A stretch of 64,000 nucleotides of DNA from contig NZ_JAAONY010000002.1 in the NCBI RefSeq assembly GCF_011602085.1, forward strand, positions 1,364,001 through 1,428,000. Reading direction: 5' to 3'. The notes below the pieces were generated by a model. The model was not told the origin of the DNA. It saw only the letters and a program-made list of their open reading frames with translations, and did no database searches. A program made the translations under genes and the position numbers. Positions 37,286 to 45,473 of the stretch are shown here, in pieces. The stretch is from Pseudoteredinibacter isoporae (GTDB lineage: Bacteria; Pseudomonadota; Gammaproteobacteria; Pseudomonadales; Cellvibrionaceae). Each line of letters begins with the position of its first letter. Position 1 is the first letter of the stretch.

Positions 37286-38755
37286 CTAAAGGTTGGAGGC
37301 AACAGGATTTGGAGCAATAAACGCCACGGTTTGCAACACACGGCCTTGCTCGTCCTCGCTGTGAACCGCCGAGATCGCCAGCTGATAATTGCTCTTCTCC
37401 AGCCCATCAGCGGCAATGGTGATTCGCAGAGGCACAGTGAAGACTTCACCCGCCTCGAGATAGTGATGGCGACGTCCGGTCAACTGAAACGGTTCAGACG
37501 AGTCCACATCCAGGCTGACTTCCATTGGCTCATTGGACATATTATTCAGCTTTACGGTGTAAACGTTTTCGATCTGGCCATTGCGTTCGCGATACAAATG
37601 CACCCCGCGATCGCGAATCACATCAATCGACAGTGCTTCACGACCACCCAGGTTGGTGCCAAACAAACTCGCCATCAACACCAGGCAAATGCTGTAGCCC
37701 AACATGCGCGGTTGCTTGAAACGCTGCCAGAACCCACCCAATACCTGCGCTGATGCAAATCGAATCAAGCCTTTCTGATACCCCATGCGCTCCATCACAT
37801 TGTCACAGGCATCAATACACAAACCGCAATTAATACACTCCGCCTGCCAGCCATTGCGAATATCAATATCGGCTGGGCAAACTTGCACACACCAATCGCA
37901 ATCAATACAGGAACCCAGGCCTTCTTTTTTGTAGTTGCTGCGCAATTTGCGTGGGCCGCGCGGTTCACCGCGCTGCTCGTCGTAACTGACCATCAAAGTG
38001 CTTTGGTCATACATCACAGATTGGAAGCGCGAATAAGGGCACATATGCTTACAGACCTGCTCGCGCATATAGCCCGCATTTAGGTAAGTGAGCACAATAA
38101 ATAGCAACAACCACAAAGCGCTTTCCACCGAAATGGTCAGCGACGCAATATCACTCAAAAGCGGCAGCGTTCCGTAGAAGTAAGCAATAAACGTGATACC
38201 CGTGGCTGAGGCGATCAGAGCCCATAAGAAGTGCTTGCTGGCTTTCAGTTTCAGCTTGTGCAGAGACCAGGGCGCGGCATCCAAACGAATGCGGCGGTTG
38301 CGATCCCCCTCCACGAAGTTTTCCACCCACATGAACATGGTTGTCCAAATGGTTTGCGGACATGCAAAACCGCACCAGACTCGCCCGGCCCAAACGGTTA
38401 CGGCAAACAGGCCGAAGGCCGCAATAATCAGCAGGCTCGCCAGCAAAATGCCGTCCTGGGGCCAAAATACGGACCAGAAGATGTAGAACTTTTGCTCGGT
38501 TAAATCGAAAAACACCGCTTGGCGACCATCGATCTGCAACCAGGGAAACAGAAAAAAAGCCAGCAACAGAGGCGCGGCGATATAACGACGTAAACGCTGG
38601 AACCGACCTTCAGTTTTACGAACGTAAACGCGGTGCCCTTCATAAAGCTCTTTATATTGAGGCTCAATTTCAGGTGGAGAAACATCAATCGAGGTCAGAG
38701 GAATCTTCTCTGGAGTGTTGGTTGTGGTAACAGGCATCAGGGGTATCTCGGTCAT
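37286..38755 (-). CDS. ccoG: Cytochrome c oxidase accessory protein CcoG (FixG/RdxA-like)
   Basis: 489 residues from the ATG at 38755 (an ATG at 38737 is also possible; neither has a strong ribosome site). Several membrane helices carry VWCGFACPQTIW, then two ferredoxin 4Fe-4S motifs (CIDCDWCVQVCP and CINCGLCIDAC), a last helix and a periplasmic Ig-like domain. CcoG reduces copper for assembly of cbb3 oxidase. Unusually it is not beside ccoNOP or ccoHIS here, but divergent from a MocR regulator. Confidence 0.94.
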   Translation of the reverse strand: MTEIPLMPVTTTNTPEKIPLTSIDVSPPEIEPQYKELYEGHRVYVRKTEGRFQRLRRYIAAPLLLAFFLFPWLQIDGRQAVFFDLTEQKFYIFWSVFWPQDGILLASLLIIAAFGLFAVTVWAGRVWCGFACPQTIWTTMFMWVENFVEGDRNRRIRLDAAPWSLHKLKLKASKHFLWALIASATGITFIAYFYGTLPLLSDIASLTISVESALWLLLFIVLTYLNAGYMREQVCKHMCPYSRFQSVMYDQSTLMVSYDEQRGEPRGPRKLRSNYKKEGLGSCIDCDWCVQVCPADIDIRNGWQAECINCGLCIDACDNVMERMGYQKGLIRFASAQVLGGFWQRFKQPRMLGYSICLVLMASLFGTNLGGREALSIDVIRDRGVHLYRERNGQIENVYTVKLNNMSNEPMEVSLDVDSSEPFQLTGRRHHYLEAGEVFTVPLRITIAADGLEKSNYQLAISAVHSEDEQGRVLQTVAFIAPNPVASNL

Positions 38756-38790
38756 ATTATAGGCAAGCAGTCTAGAGCCAAGCCCCCTAT

Positions 38791-38876
38791 AGGTACAGAT
38801 GCACAAAAATGTTTATAATTAGGTACAGAAATTTAAATATCGAATCTGTACCGATCACTTTTACAAGAACTGTACC
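38791..38876. promoter_or_regulatory. MocR operator array (four GGTACAG/CTGTACC half-sites)
   Basis: AGGTACAG occurs at 38791-38798 and 38821-38828, exactly 30 bases apart. Its inverse CTGTACC occurs at 38846-38852 and 38870-38876. All four lie between the divergent ccoG and MocR genes, so the MocR protein is the likely binder, controlling itself and perhaps ccoG. Confidence 0.75.
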
Positions 38877-38891
38877 CATACGAGCAGTGAC

Positions 38892-40295
38892 ATGAGCAGC
38901 TACCTTTATCACCAGCTTGAACAGCGCCTAAGACAACAAATTGAATCAGGACAACTGGCCCCTGGCGTAAAGTTGCCTTCTATTCGCCAGCTCGCTCTGG
39001 ACGAGCAGCTTTCGAAGGCCACTGTACTGAGCGCCTATGAACGGCTGGAGGCCGATGGACTGATTCAGGCCCGCACCCGATCGGGTTTTTATGTCTGCGT
39101 GCCAGAACAGGAACTCGACAGCCCACCGATCAGTTCACCAAAGCTGACGGCAGAATCCCTGGATCAAGGGCAGATTCTTGTGGACATCATGCAGCGCGGC
39201 GCAGCCTTCGATTTATTCCCCGGTCACGACAGCGAACCCAGCAATCGTAAATTACAGCGCTGTTTAGGGCGTGCCCAACGCCAGCAGAGCAGTGCCCAAT
39301 ATCTGTATTACGATGAACCCCTTGGCATGCTTTCTCTGCGCAAACAAATCAAACAATTAATGGCCCACGGTGGAGCCAAGGTTCATGAAGACGACATTGT
39401 GATCAGCCATGGTTGCCAGCATGCCCTACTGCTGGCCTTACTGGCCTGCACACGTCCTGGTGATGTTGTGGCTATCGAATCACCCGGCTTTTACGGCAGC
39501 TTGCAGCTGATTGAAGCATTGGGATTAAAAGCGCTGGAGCTGCCTTGCTCCGCCGATGAAGGTCTCAGTCTCGATGCCCTGAGACTGGCCACACAACACT
39601 GGGAAATCTCAGCTCTGATATGCTCCCCCTGCTTTGCAACCCCAACCGGCGCCAGCATGACAGAGGAAAACAAACAGGCGTTGCTCGCTATTGCCCGTGA
39701 ACAGAGCTTTGCATTGATTGAAGATGATATTTATGGGGAGTTGTATTTCGGACAGCAACGCCCGCGAAGTTTGTATTCCTATGATCAGGAAGGCATTGTC
39801 ATTCAATGCTCATCCTTCTCAAAAAACCTGTCCAGGGACCTGCGCCTGGGCTGGATTGCCCCGGGACGTTATCACCACGACGTACTGAAAGCCAAGCTGG
39901 CCACCAGTCTGGCAGTGCCTCAGTTGAGCCAACAGGGTTTAAGTTTTTATATTGCCGAAGGCGGATTGGATAAACACCTGAGAAGAAAGCGCGCACAGTA
40001 CAAAGAACGTTATCAGGAGATGCGTCACCTTATCCAGCAACACTTACCCGAAGAAACGCGGTGCAGCCAGCCCCAGGGCGGGCTCGCCGCCTGGATAGAA
40101 TTACCGGAGAGAATTGATACTTTGGAATTGTATAAAAAAGCCATTACCCAAGGAATTATTCTGACACCGGGACGACTGTTTACCGCACAGGAAAACTATC
40201 GCCAGTTTTTGCGAATGAGCTTTGCCCACCCATGGACAGAAAATCGAGTGAATGCCTTTAAAACAATTTCGGAAATGATCCGAAAGCAGGTATGA
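38892..40295 (+). CDS. MocR-type regulator (GntR HTH fused to PLP aminotransferase fold)
   Basis: 467 residues. The N-terminal GntR winged helix (LYHQLEQRLRQQIESGQLAPGVKLPSIRQLA, ~5-75) is joined by a linker to a class-I aminotransferase fold with YYDEPLGMLSLRKQI, SHGCQHALLLAL, ALIEDDIYGE and the PLP-lysine motif SSFSKNLSRDLRLGW. Such proteins sense PLP or amino-acid adducts. The target is unknown; operator-like repeats upstream suggest autoregulation and a link with ccoG. Confidence 0.94.
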   Translation: MSSYLYHQLEQRLRQQIESGQLAPGVKLPSIRQLALDEQLSKATVLSAYERLEADGLIQARTRSGFYVCVPEQELDSPPISSPKLTAESLDQGQILVDIMQRGAAFDLFPGHDSEPSNRKLQRCLGRAQRQQSSAQYLYYDEPLGMLSLRKQIKQLMAHGGAKVHEDDIVISHGCQHALLLALLACTRPGDVVAIESPGFYGSLQLIEALGLKALELPCSADEGLSLDALRLATQHWEISALICSPCFATPTGASMTEENKQALLAIAREQSFALIEDDIYGELYFGQQRPRSLYSYDQEGIVIQCSSFSKNLSRDLRLGWIAPGRYHHDVLKAKLATSLAVPQLSQQGLSFYIAEGGLDKHLRRKRAQYKERYQEMRHLIQQHLPEETRCSQPQGGLAAWIELPERIDTLELYKKAITQGIILTPGRLFTAQENYRQFLRMSFAHPWTENRVNAFKTISEMIRKQV

Positions 40296-40304
40296 ACAAT
40301 AAAC

Positions 40305-40339
40305 GCCAGCCGGAAACTGCTGTACAGATTCCGGCTGGC
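40305..40339. terminator. Bidirectional hairpin between MocR and UrcA genes
   Basis: A perfect 11-pair stem GCCAGCCGGAA/TTCCGGCTGGC with a 13-base loop sits between two convergent genes. T-rich tails are weak on both sides. Confidence 0.65.
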
Positions 40340-40355
40340 AGAATAATGGTTGTCA

Positions 40356-40664
40356 TTAACGCTTAGCCAATTTGACTTTTTTCATTGCAGTATCAATCGC
40401 TTCTTTGTAGCAGCGCTTGCTTTGTGCGATTCGGCTGACGGAACGGCTGTTGATTGCCTCGCTTTTCTCACACACCTTCGCCGCTGCTGAATGCAAGCGA
40501 CGCTGCAAGGACTTCTGACCTTCAACCTTGTGCAGATCAAGATCTGAAAAGCTGACGATTTCTTCGCTGACAGATTTACCAACAATTGCCTGGGCGCTGC
40601 TTGCTAAGAACAACGCCATTACGCTGGCGGATACGAGAGTGATTTTTTTGCTATTGCTATTCAT
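40356..40664 (-). CDS. UrcA family protein
   Basis: A 102-residue exported protein: signal peptide (cleavage near AQA), then VSFSDLDLHKVEGQKSLQRRLHSAAAKVCEKSE..., the UrcA pattern, with two cysteines (VCEK and KRCYKEAID) likely forming a disulfide. AAAGGA precedes the ATG. UrcA proteins are small periplasmic proteins of unknown function. The C-terminus is lysine-rich. Confidence 0.88.
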   Translation of the reverse strand: MNSNSKKITLVSASVMALFLASSAQAIVGKSVSEEIVSFSDLDLHKVEGQKSLQRRLHSAAAKVCEKSEAINSRSVSRIAQSKRCYKEAIDTAMKKVKLAKR

Positions 40665-40885
40665 GCTGAATTTCCTTTCTTTTTTGGGTTGCTATGGTCT
40701 GTTGCATATTGTTTTTATGTCATAACCTTAGACGGAACAAATTGGAAAAAGGATAGGGCAAACGTTCAACAGAGCAGATACAGCGATGAAAGGATTCAAC
40801 TCAGCAGCACCTCAACATAACGCAAAAGCACATAAGTTGCTGTTCCAGAAAAAGAAATTTAAGAAAGAGTTTGAAAAAAAAGAAA

Positions 40886-41464
40886 TCAGCTTCGCAACAA
40901 TTGATCCAGCGTAATCAACAACTGCTGAGCAAACGCCTCATCCAATGGCGCATGATGACTCATCATTCGGTACCAGATTGCACCGAACAGGATATCGAGA
41001 ATGAACTCTATACGCTCCTCACTGAGCCTATAAACCTCGGGGTGACGAGCCAAAATACTCAACAACAATTGCCGACGAGGCTTAGCGTAGCGCTGCCAGA
41101 CTTCCTGTGCAAAAATCTCATCAGCCTGTGCTTCAGCCATCATCGCGGTAAATAATTGCCCCAGGTGGTTGGCGGTGGCAAACGTATCCTTCAGAAAACG
41201 TGACAATAGAGATTGAAAATCACCGTCGCTCAGCTCAAAAGCATTGCCCTTAACGATATCCACACTGGCATCGAGCAGCAATTCGCGCTTGTCTTTGTAC
41301 CAGCGATAAATCGTACTGCGACTCACCCCCGCTGATTTGGCAACCGCATCAATAGAGACTCGCTCGTAACCTTCTTCGGCGGCAGCGGCGACAAATGCAT
41401 CCAGCACAGCTCGTCGGACCTCTTCGCTGCGGGGTCGACCGCGAACCGCTTTATCTAATGACAT
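40886..41464 (-). CDS. TetR-family transcriptional regulator
   Basis: 192 residues from the ATG at 41464. The N-terminal helix-turn-helix reads VLDAFVAAAAEEGYERVSIDAVAKSAGVSRSTIYRWYKDKRELL, classic TetR. The C-terminal ligand domain includes LGQLFTAMMAEAQADEIFAQEVWQRYAKPRR. It is divergent from a CoA-transferase/crotonase pair, so an acyl-CoA or related acid is a plausible inducer. Confidence 0.93.
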   Translation of the reverse strand: MSLDKAVRGRPRSEEVRRAVLDAFVAAAAEEGYERVSIDAVAKSAGVSRSTIYRWYKDKRELLLDASVDIVKGNAFELSDGDFQSLLSRFLKDTFATANHLGQLFTAMMAEAQADEIFAQEVWQRYAKPRRQLLLSILARHPEVYRLSEERIEFILDILFGAIWYRMMSHHAPLDEAFAQQLLITLDQLLRS

Positions 41465-41523
41465 GTGCTTACTCTTTTGTTTTCCAATCAAAGGCTTAAG
41501 CCAATCTTTTATTGTATGGCTAA

Positions 41524-41537
41524 ACTGGATATCCAGT
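41524..41537. promoter_or_regulatory. Perfect 14-base palindrome, likely TetR operator
   Basis: ACTGGATATCCAGT lies in the 211-base gap between the TetR gene and the CoA-transferase gene, 60 bases from the regulator start, in an AT-rich promoter-like setting. Confidence 0.6.
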
Positions 41538-41675
41538 ACTTTTATTGTACCTTAACTCGCCCAATTATTTACAGTACAAAGTGTATCGTATATATTCCAG
41601 CCTATTGATCGCTAATCCCACATCAGGGACAGCGACACCCTAATCACCCTGAATAACAATAACGAAGGAGCCGGC

Positions 41676-42878
41676 ATGTCAGTTAACAAGCATCAGAAAC
41701 AGTGCGAAACCAGCAAAGGACCTCTCAGCGGGATCAAAATTATTGACTGCACTACAGTGATCGCCGGCCCTCTCTGCACCCAGATTCTGGCCGACCAAGG
41801 CGCCGAAGTGATCAAGATAGAACCCCTTGAAGGAGATTTGATACGCAATCTGGGCCCTATTCTGGCGCCGGGTTTATCGGCGACCTTTCTCAGTCTTTCC
41901 CGCAACAAAAAGTCTCTGGCTCTTGATCTGTCGAAACGCGAATCCCAGGAATTGATCGCCAAGCTTTGTCAGGACGCCGATGTGTTTATCTGCAATAGCC
42001 GGCCCGGCGTGATGGCCAGGCATGGATTGGACTTCGAGGCCTTAAAACAGCACAACGCCAAACTCGTTTATGCGGCGATCACCGGTTTTGGTGACAGTGG
42101 CCCAATGGCCGAACAACGCGCCTACGATCCGATCATTCAAGCCTTGTCAGGCATGGCATCCCTACAGGAACCCACCCAACTGTTGGGACAAACCATCTGT
42201 GATAAAACCACTGGCCTTACCGCCTGCCAGGCGGTAACGGCTGCCCTGCTTCAAGCTGAGCGCAGTGGTCAGGGGCAGCAGGTTGAAATTTCAATGCTGG
42301 AAGCGGCTATTGGCTTTTTAGCCTGTGATGCTTTCTGGCCAATTGCGGCTGCAGGCCGTGAACTCAACTACCCGGACTTCAAACGGGTGTACATTCCCTG
42401 GAAAACACAGGATGGCGAAATTGTTCTGGTGATTCTGGCCGACAAGGAATTTGCGGGCCTGACCGAAGAATTCCAGGTCCAACATTTACTGGAAGACCCG
42501 CGCTTTAACAGCATGCCAAACCGTTTCGCCCACTGGGATGAGCTGGTCGACACACTCAAACCCGTCTTCCTGACTCAAAGCAGTGAAGATATTCTGAAAC
42601 GTCTGTGGCGCGCCGATGTACCCGCAGCCCCGATTAACACCATGGAACAACTCACCACCGATAAACAGGTGCTCGCCAGCGGCATGATTGATTATTCCGA
42701 GCACAGCATCGCCGGACAATATACCCGAGTTGCTATGGCGGCCAATTTTTCCCTGCAGGACAATATCCCCTATCAGGAAGCCCCCAGCCTGGGCCAGCAT
42801 AGCCATGAAGTTTTAACACACGCAGGCCTGGACGAAGATGAAATCCATTCACTGATTCAAAACGACATTTGCCGTTGA
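41676..42878 (+). CDS. Family III CoA-transferase (CaiB/BaiF)
   Basis: 400 residues. N-terminal GIKIIDCTTVIAGPLCTQILADQGAEVIKIE and LSLSRNKKSLALDL are hallmarks of the family, and AYDPIIQALSGM near residue 150 holds the catalytic-type Asp. It would move CoA between acids, activating a substrate without ATP. AAGGAG lies before the ATG. The crotonase gene follows 24 bases downstream, so the two form an acid-activation and hydration unit under the divergent TetR. Confidence 0.93.
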   Translation: MSVNKHQKQCETSKGPLSGIKIIDCTTVIAGPLCTQILADQGAEVIKIEPLEGDLIRNLGPILAPGLSATFLSLSRNKKSLALDLSKRESQELIAKLCQDADVFICNSRPGVMARHGLDFEALKQHNAKLVYAAITGFGDSGPMAEQRAYDPIIQALSGMASLQEPTQLLGQTICDKTTGLTACQAVTAALLQAERSGQGQQVEISMLEAAIGFLACDAFWPIAAAGRELNYPDFKRVYIPWKTQDGEIVLVILADKEFAGLTEEFQVQHLLEDPRFNSMPNRFAHWDELVDTLKPVFLTQSSEDILKRLWRADVPAAPINTMEQLTTDKQVLASGMIDYSEHSIAGQYTRVAMAANFSLQDNIPYQEAPSLGQHSHEVLTHAGLDEDEIHSLIQNDICR

Positions 42879-42902
42879 TTATTTTAACAAGAGAGAATCA
42901 CT

Positions 42903-43778
42903 ATGAGCTCACCAACTGTTGATTATCAGGTTAACGATCGAATCGCGACCCTGACCCTGAACCGTCCGGAACGGTTAAACGCGATTAACGATCGCCTGCC
43001 CTCTGATTTGCGCAAGGCCGTCGAAAAAGCCGAACGCGACCCCAATGTGCATGTGATTATTCTACAAGGTGCCGGCAAAGGTTTTTGCGGCGGCTACGAT
43101 CTCGTGCAATACGCTCAGGAAGATTCCGGCGAAATCCACGGCAGCCAGGAAATGCCCTGGGACCCTACCGAAGACTACGCCATGATGTCTCGCAACACCG
43201 AAGATTTCATGTCGCTTTGGCGTGCCCGCAAACCTACCATCTGCAAAATTCACGGTGCAGCGGCCGCCGGCGGCAGTGATATCGCCCTGTGCTGCGACAT
43301 GATTATCATGGCCGACGACGCTCGTATTGGTTACCCACCAGCGCGAGTATGGGGCGTGCCAACAACCATGATGTGGGTTTACCGCCTGGGTGTAGAAAAG
43401 GCCAAACGCATGTTGTTCACCGGTGACCTGATCAGCGGAAAAGAAGCCGAAGAAATGGGCCTGATTTTAAAATCGGTACCACTGGAGCAACTTGATGATG
43501 AAGTCATGAAATTGGCCAACCGCATCAAAGGCGTGCCGCGCAACCAGTTAATGATGTGCAAAATGACCGTCAATCAGGCCTATGAAAGCATGGGCTTAAA
43601 TCAAACCCAGATGTTTGCCACCTTCTTTGACGGTGTCGCTCGCCATTCACCCGAAGGCTTATGGTTCCGAGAACGCGCACAAGAGGTTGGGTTCAAACAG
43701 GTGGTCGCCGAACGCGATGGCGGTGGCAATATCGCGGAAGGTGTCAGCAAGCATATGCCGCTGGACGATTTCGAGTAG
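42903..43778 (+). CDS. Enoyl-CoA hydratase/isomerase family (crotonase)
   Basis: 291 residues of crotonase fold with oxyanion loop GAGKGFCGGYDL and KIHGAAAAGGSDIALCCDMIIMADDARIGYPPARVWG. The two glutamates used by classical hydratases are replaced: Asp in GGSDIAL, and Pro-Ala where LPEV is usual. That variant occurs in a recognised crotonase subgroup, so the reaction may not be simple hydration. It is paired with the CoA-transferase. Confidence 0.9.
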   Translation: MSSPTVDYQVNDRIATLTLNRPERLNAINDRLPSDLRKAVEKAERDPNVHVIILQGAGKGFCGGYDLVQYAQEDSGEIHGSQEMPWDPTEDYAMMSRNTEDFMSLWRARKPTICKIHGAAAAGGSDIALCCDMIIMADDARIGYPPARVWGVPTTMMWVYRLGVEKAKRMLFTGDLISGKEAEEMGLILKSVPLEQLDDEVMKLANRIKGVPRNQLMMCKMTVNQAYESMGLNQTQMFATFFDGVARHSPEGLWFRERAQEVGFKQVVAERDGGGNIAEGVSKHMPLDDFE

Positions 43779-43781
43779 GAA

Positions 43782-44213
43782 TTATTCAGGCTTTAAACTT
43801 TTAGCCGACGGCTCCCACCAGGGAGCCATATCTTCGAGGTGAATTTCCCGGGTGATATCCTGGGTAAAAGGCGTATCGAAACATCCCAGGGCAACGGCCA
43901 CCCATTCCGACCACTTGCCCTCGGTATAACCCCAGGTCAGATTCGACCCACACTCAGAACAGAAACGACGCCTCACGGTTTTGGAAGAGGCATAGCTTTT
44001 TATTACGCCTTCACCGCAAAGATAACGCAATTCACTGTGTCGAACTCTCGCATAGCTGGCAAAGGCTGCACCGTGTTGTTTTTGACACATCGTACAATGG
44101 CAATGCGAAGCCGTTTGTGGCTCCGCTAACAATTCAAAACGTACCGCCTTACATAGACAGCTGCCTTGGTAGTAGACCTTCTCTTGCTGAAGCGTTTCGT
44201 TATTGTCTGCCAT
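43782..44213 (-). CDS. GFA family zinc protein (formaldehyde-activating enzyme-like)
   Basis: 143 residues with the zinc cysteines of the GFA/CENP-V fold: GSCLCKAVRFE, HCHCTMCQKQHGAAF and RRFCSECGSNLTW. Two adjacent ATGs (44216, 44213) follow GGAAGG; spacing favours the second. Most members have no proven glutathione-formaldehyde activity, so function is open. It converges on the crotonase gene, three bases apart. Confidence 0.9.
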   Translation of the reverse strand: MADNNETLQQEKVYYQGSCLCKAVRFELLAEPQTASHCHCTMCQKQHGAAFASYARVRHSELRYLCGEGVIKSYASSKTVRRRFCSECGSNLTWGYTEGKWSEWVAVALGCFDTPFTQDITREIHLEDMAPWWEPSAKSLKPE

Positions 44214-44243
44214 CATACCTTCCAGATTTACAGCGCCTCAGAA

Positions 44244-45473
44244 CTAGAAACTTGGCTTGGTATAAGCCGCCGCTCGGTCACTTTTTTGCTGATAACGTTC
44301 ACGAAGTAAATCCTGACGTGAGCGCGTGCTTTTCTCTTCACCATCGATCCACAATCTGAGCACACGAGAACTTAACTCAAACGGGTCGCCAGACCACAGA
44401 ACGACATCCTTGCTGCCCTCAGCCAGATAACCCTTGCCCAGATCAAATACCCTTGCTGGAGTTTCTGTGACGGCGCGAACGGCCACATCATGGGGCAGCC
44501 CGTGAGCGACAGCATTGCCGACATGGAAACGTAGCTGCTGAATATTGTGGGTATCGCGCTCGGCCAGAATCACCTCAAGCCCGGCCTTGTGTAATTTTGC
44601 AGCGGTATCCAAACGCTGGTGTAAGGAATCAAAACCTTCCGGCAGATTGCGCATTGGTTCAACGATGACCACAACCTTTTCAGCTTTCAGCTGCTCGGCA
44701 ACATCCAATGCACCTGCCGCACCGGCCAGCACAAGAGAAAAACCAAAATCTTTTTTAAGCTTCAACAACTGTAAAATATCCGCAGGACGATCCGCTCGTG
44801 CAAGCAGTGGAAACTCACCGGCCAACAGTCGCTTCAGTACTTTGATGTCATCTTTAACCGGCTTACCCTTACCTTCTTTTGCTGCTGGCTTTTTGGCCGC
44901 TTCCAATTTACTTCGCAAGTCCTGCAAATCTTTAGCACGAGAACCTTTGTTCTTACCACCCAAAGTAAAATACAAGGCTGCATCCGTCTCCACCTGACTG
45001 CCGGCATCAGCACTGAGGTCTACCGTAAAGGCTCGCCCTTTAAAAGCACCTTTGGAGGAGCCGGTAACGACTGCGTGACTGATTCCGCCTTTGCGTGAAA
45101 ATGGAATCAGAGAAGATTGAAAGTTAAAGGCCAGGCTCGGATCAAACGCAAAATCGGCTTTGTCTTCATGGAAATCAGCGGTCTTCTTTACCGCACTGAC
45201 TTCAGTTAAACCCAGCTGATTGTTCACAGCGATAAAACCGGAAGTCAGCACCTTACCCTGGCCATCAATCACCGTATCGCCACTAAGTGCCTGATCTGAT
45301 ATCTCATGGATAATGCCGTCTTTGATCAATACATTTAACGAGGTTTTTGGCTCCAGGCCTTCACCATAAAACTTCACATTATTAATCGCGACGCTGTCGG
45401 CCAAAGTGCTGCTCGCAGCAAATGCTGTGCTCAATGCAGCCGCCAGACGAAGATATTTATTCACGGATTTCAT
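44244..45473 (-). CDS. Amidohydrolase-like protein lacking the HxH metal motif
   Basis: 409 residues with signal peptide (cleavage near TLA). The N-terminal composite beta domain and barrel follow amidohydrolases, but the usual D-x-H-x-H after TSGF is replaced by IAVNNQLGL. A Lys/Ala-rich insert lies near residues 190-205. The C-terminal half keeps GNAVAHGLP and DLGKGYLAEGSKDVVLWSGDP. It is coupled by an ATGA overlap to the preceding intact amidohydrolase, so it may be a regulatory or structural partner. Confidence 0.85.
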   Translation of the reverse strand: MKSVNKYLRLAAALSTAFAASSTLADSVAINNVKFYGEGLEPKTSLNVLIKDGIIHEISDQALSGDTVIDGQGKVLTSGFIAVNNQLGLTEVSAVKKTADFHEDKADFAFDPSLAFNFQSSLIPFSRKGGISHAVVTGSSKGAFKGRAFTVDLSADAGSQVETDAALYFTLGGKNKGSRAKDLQDLRSKLEAAKKPAAKEGKGKPVKDDIKVLKRLLAGEFPLLARADRPADILQLLKLKKDFGFSLVLAGAAGALDVAEQLKAEKVVVIVEPMRNLPEGFDSLHQRLDTAAKLHKAGLEVILAERDTHNIQQLRFHVGNAVAHGLPHDVAVRAVTETPARVFDLGKGYLAEGSKDVVLWSGDPFELSSRVLRLWIDGEEKSTRSRQDLLRERYQQKSDRAAAYTKPSF

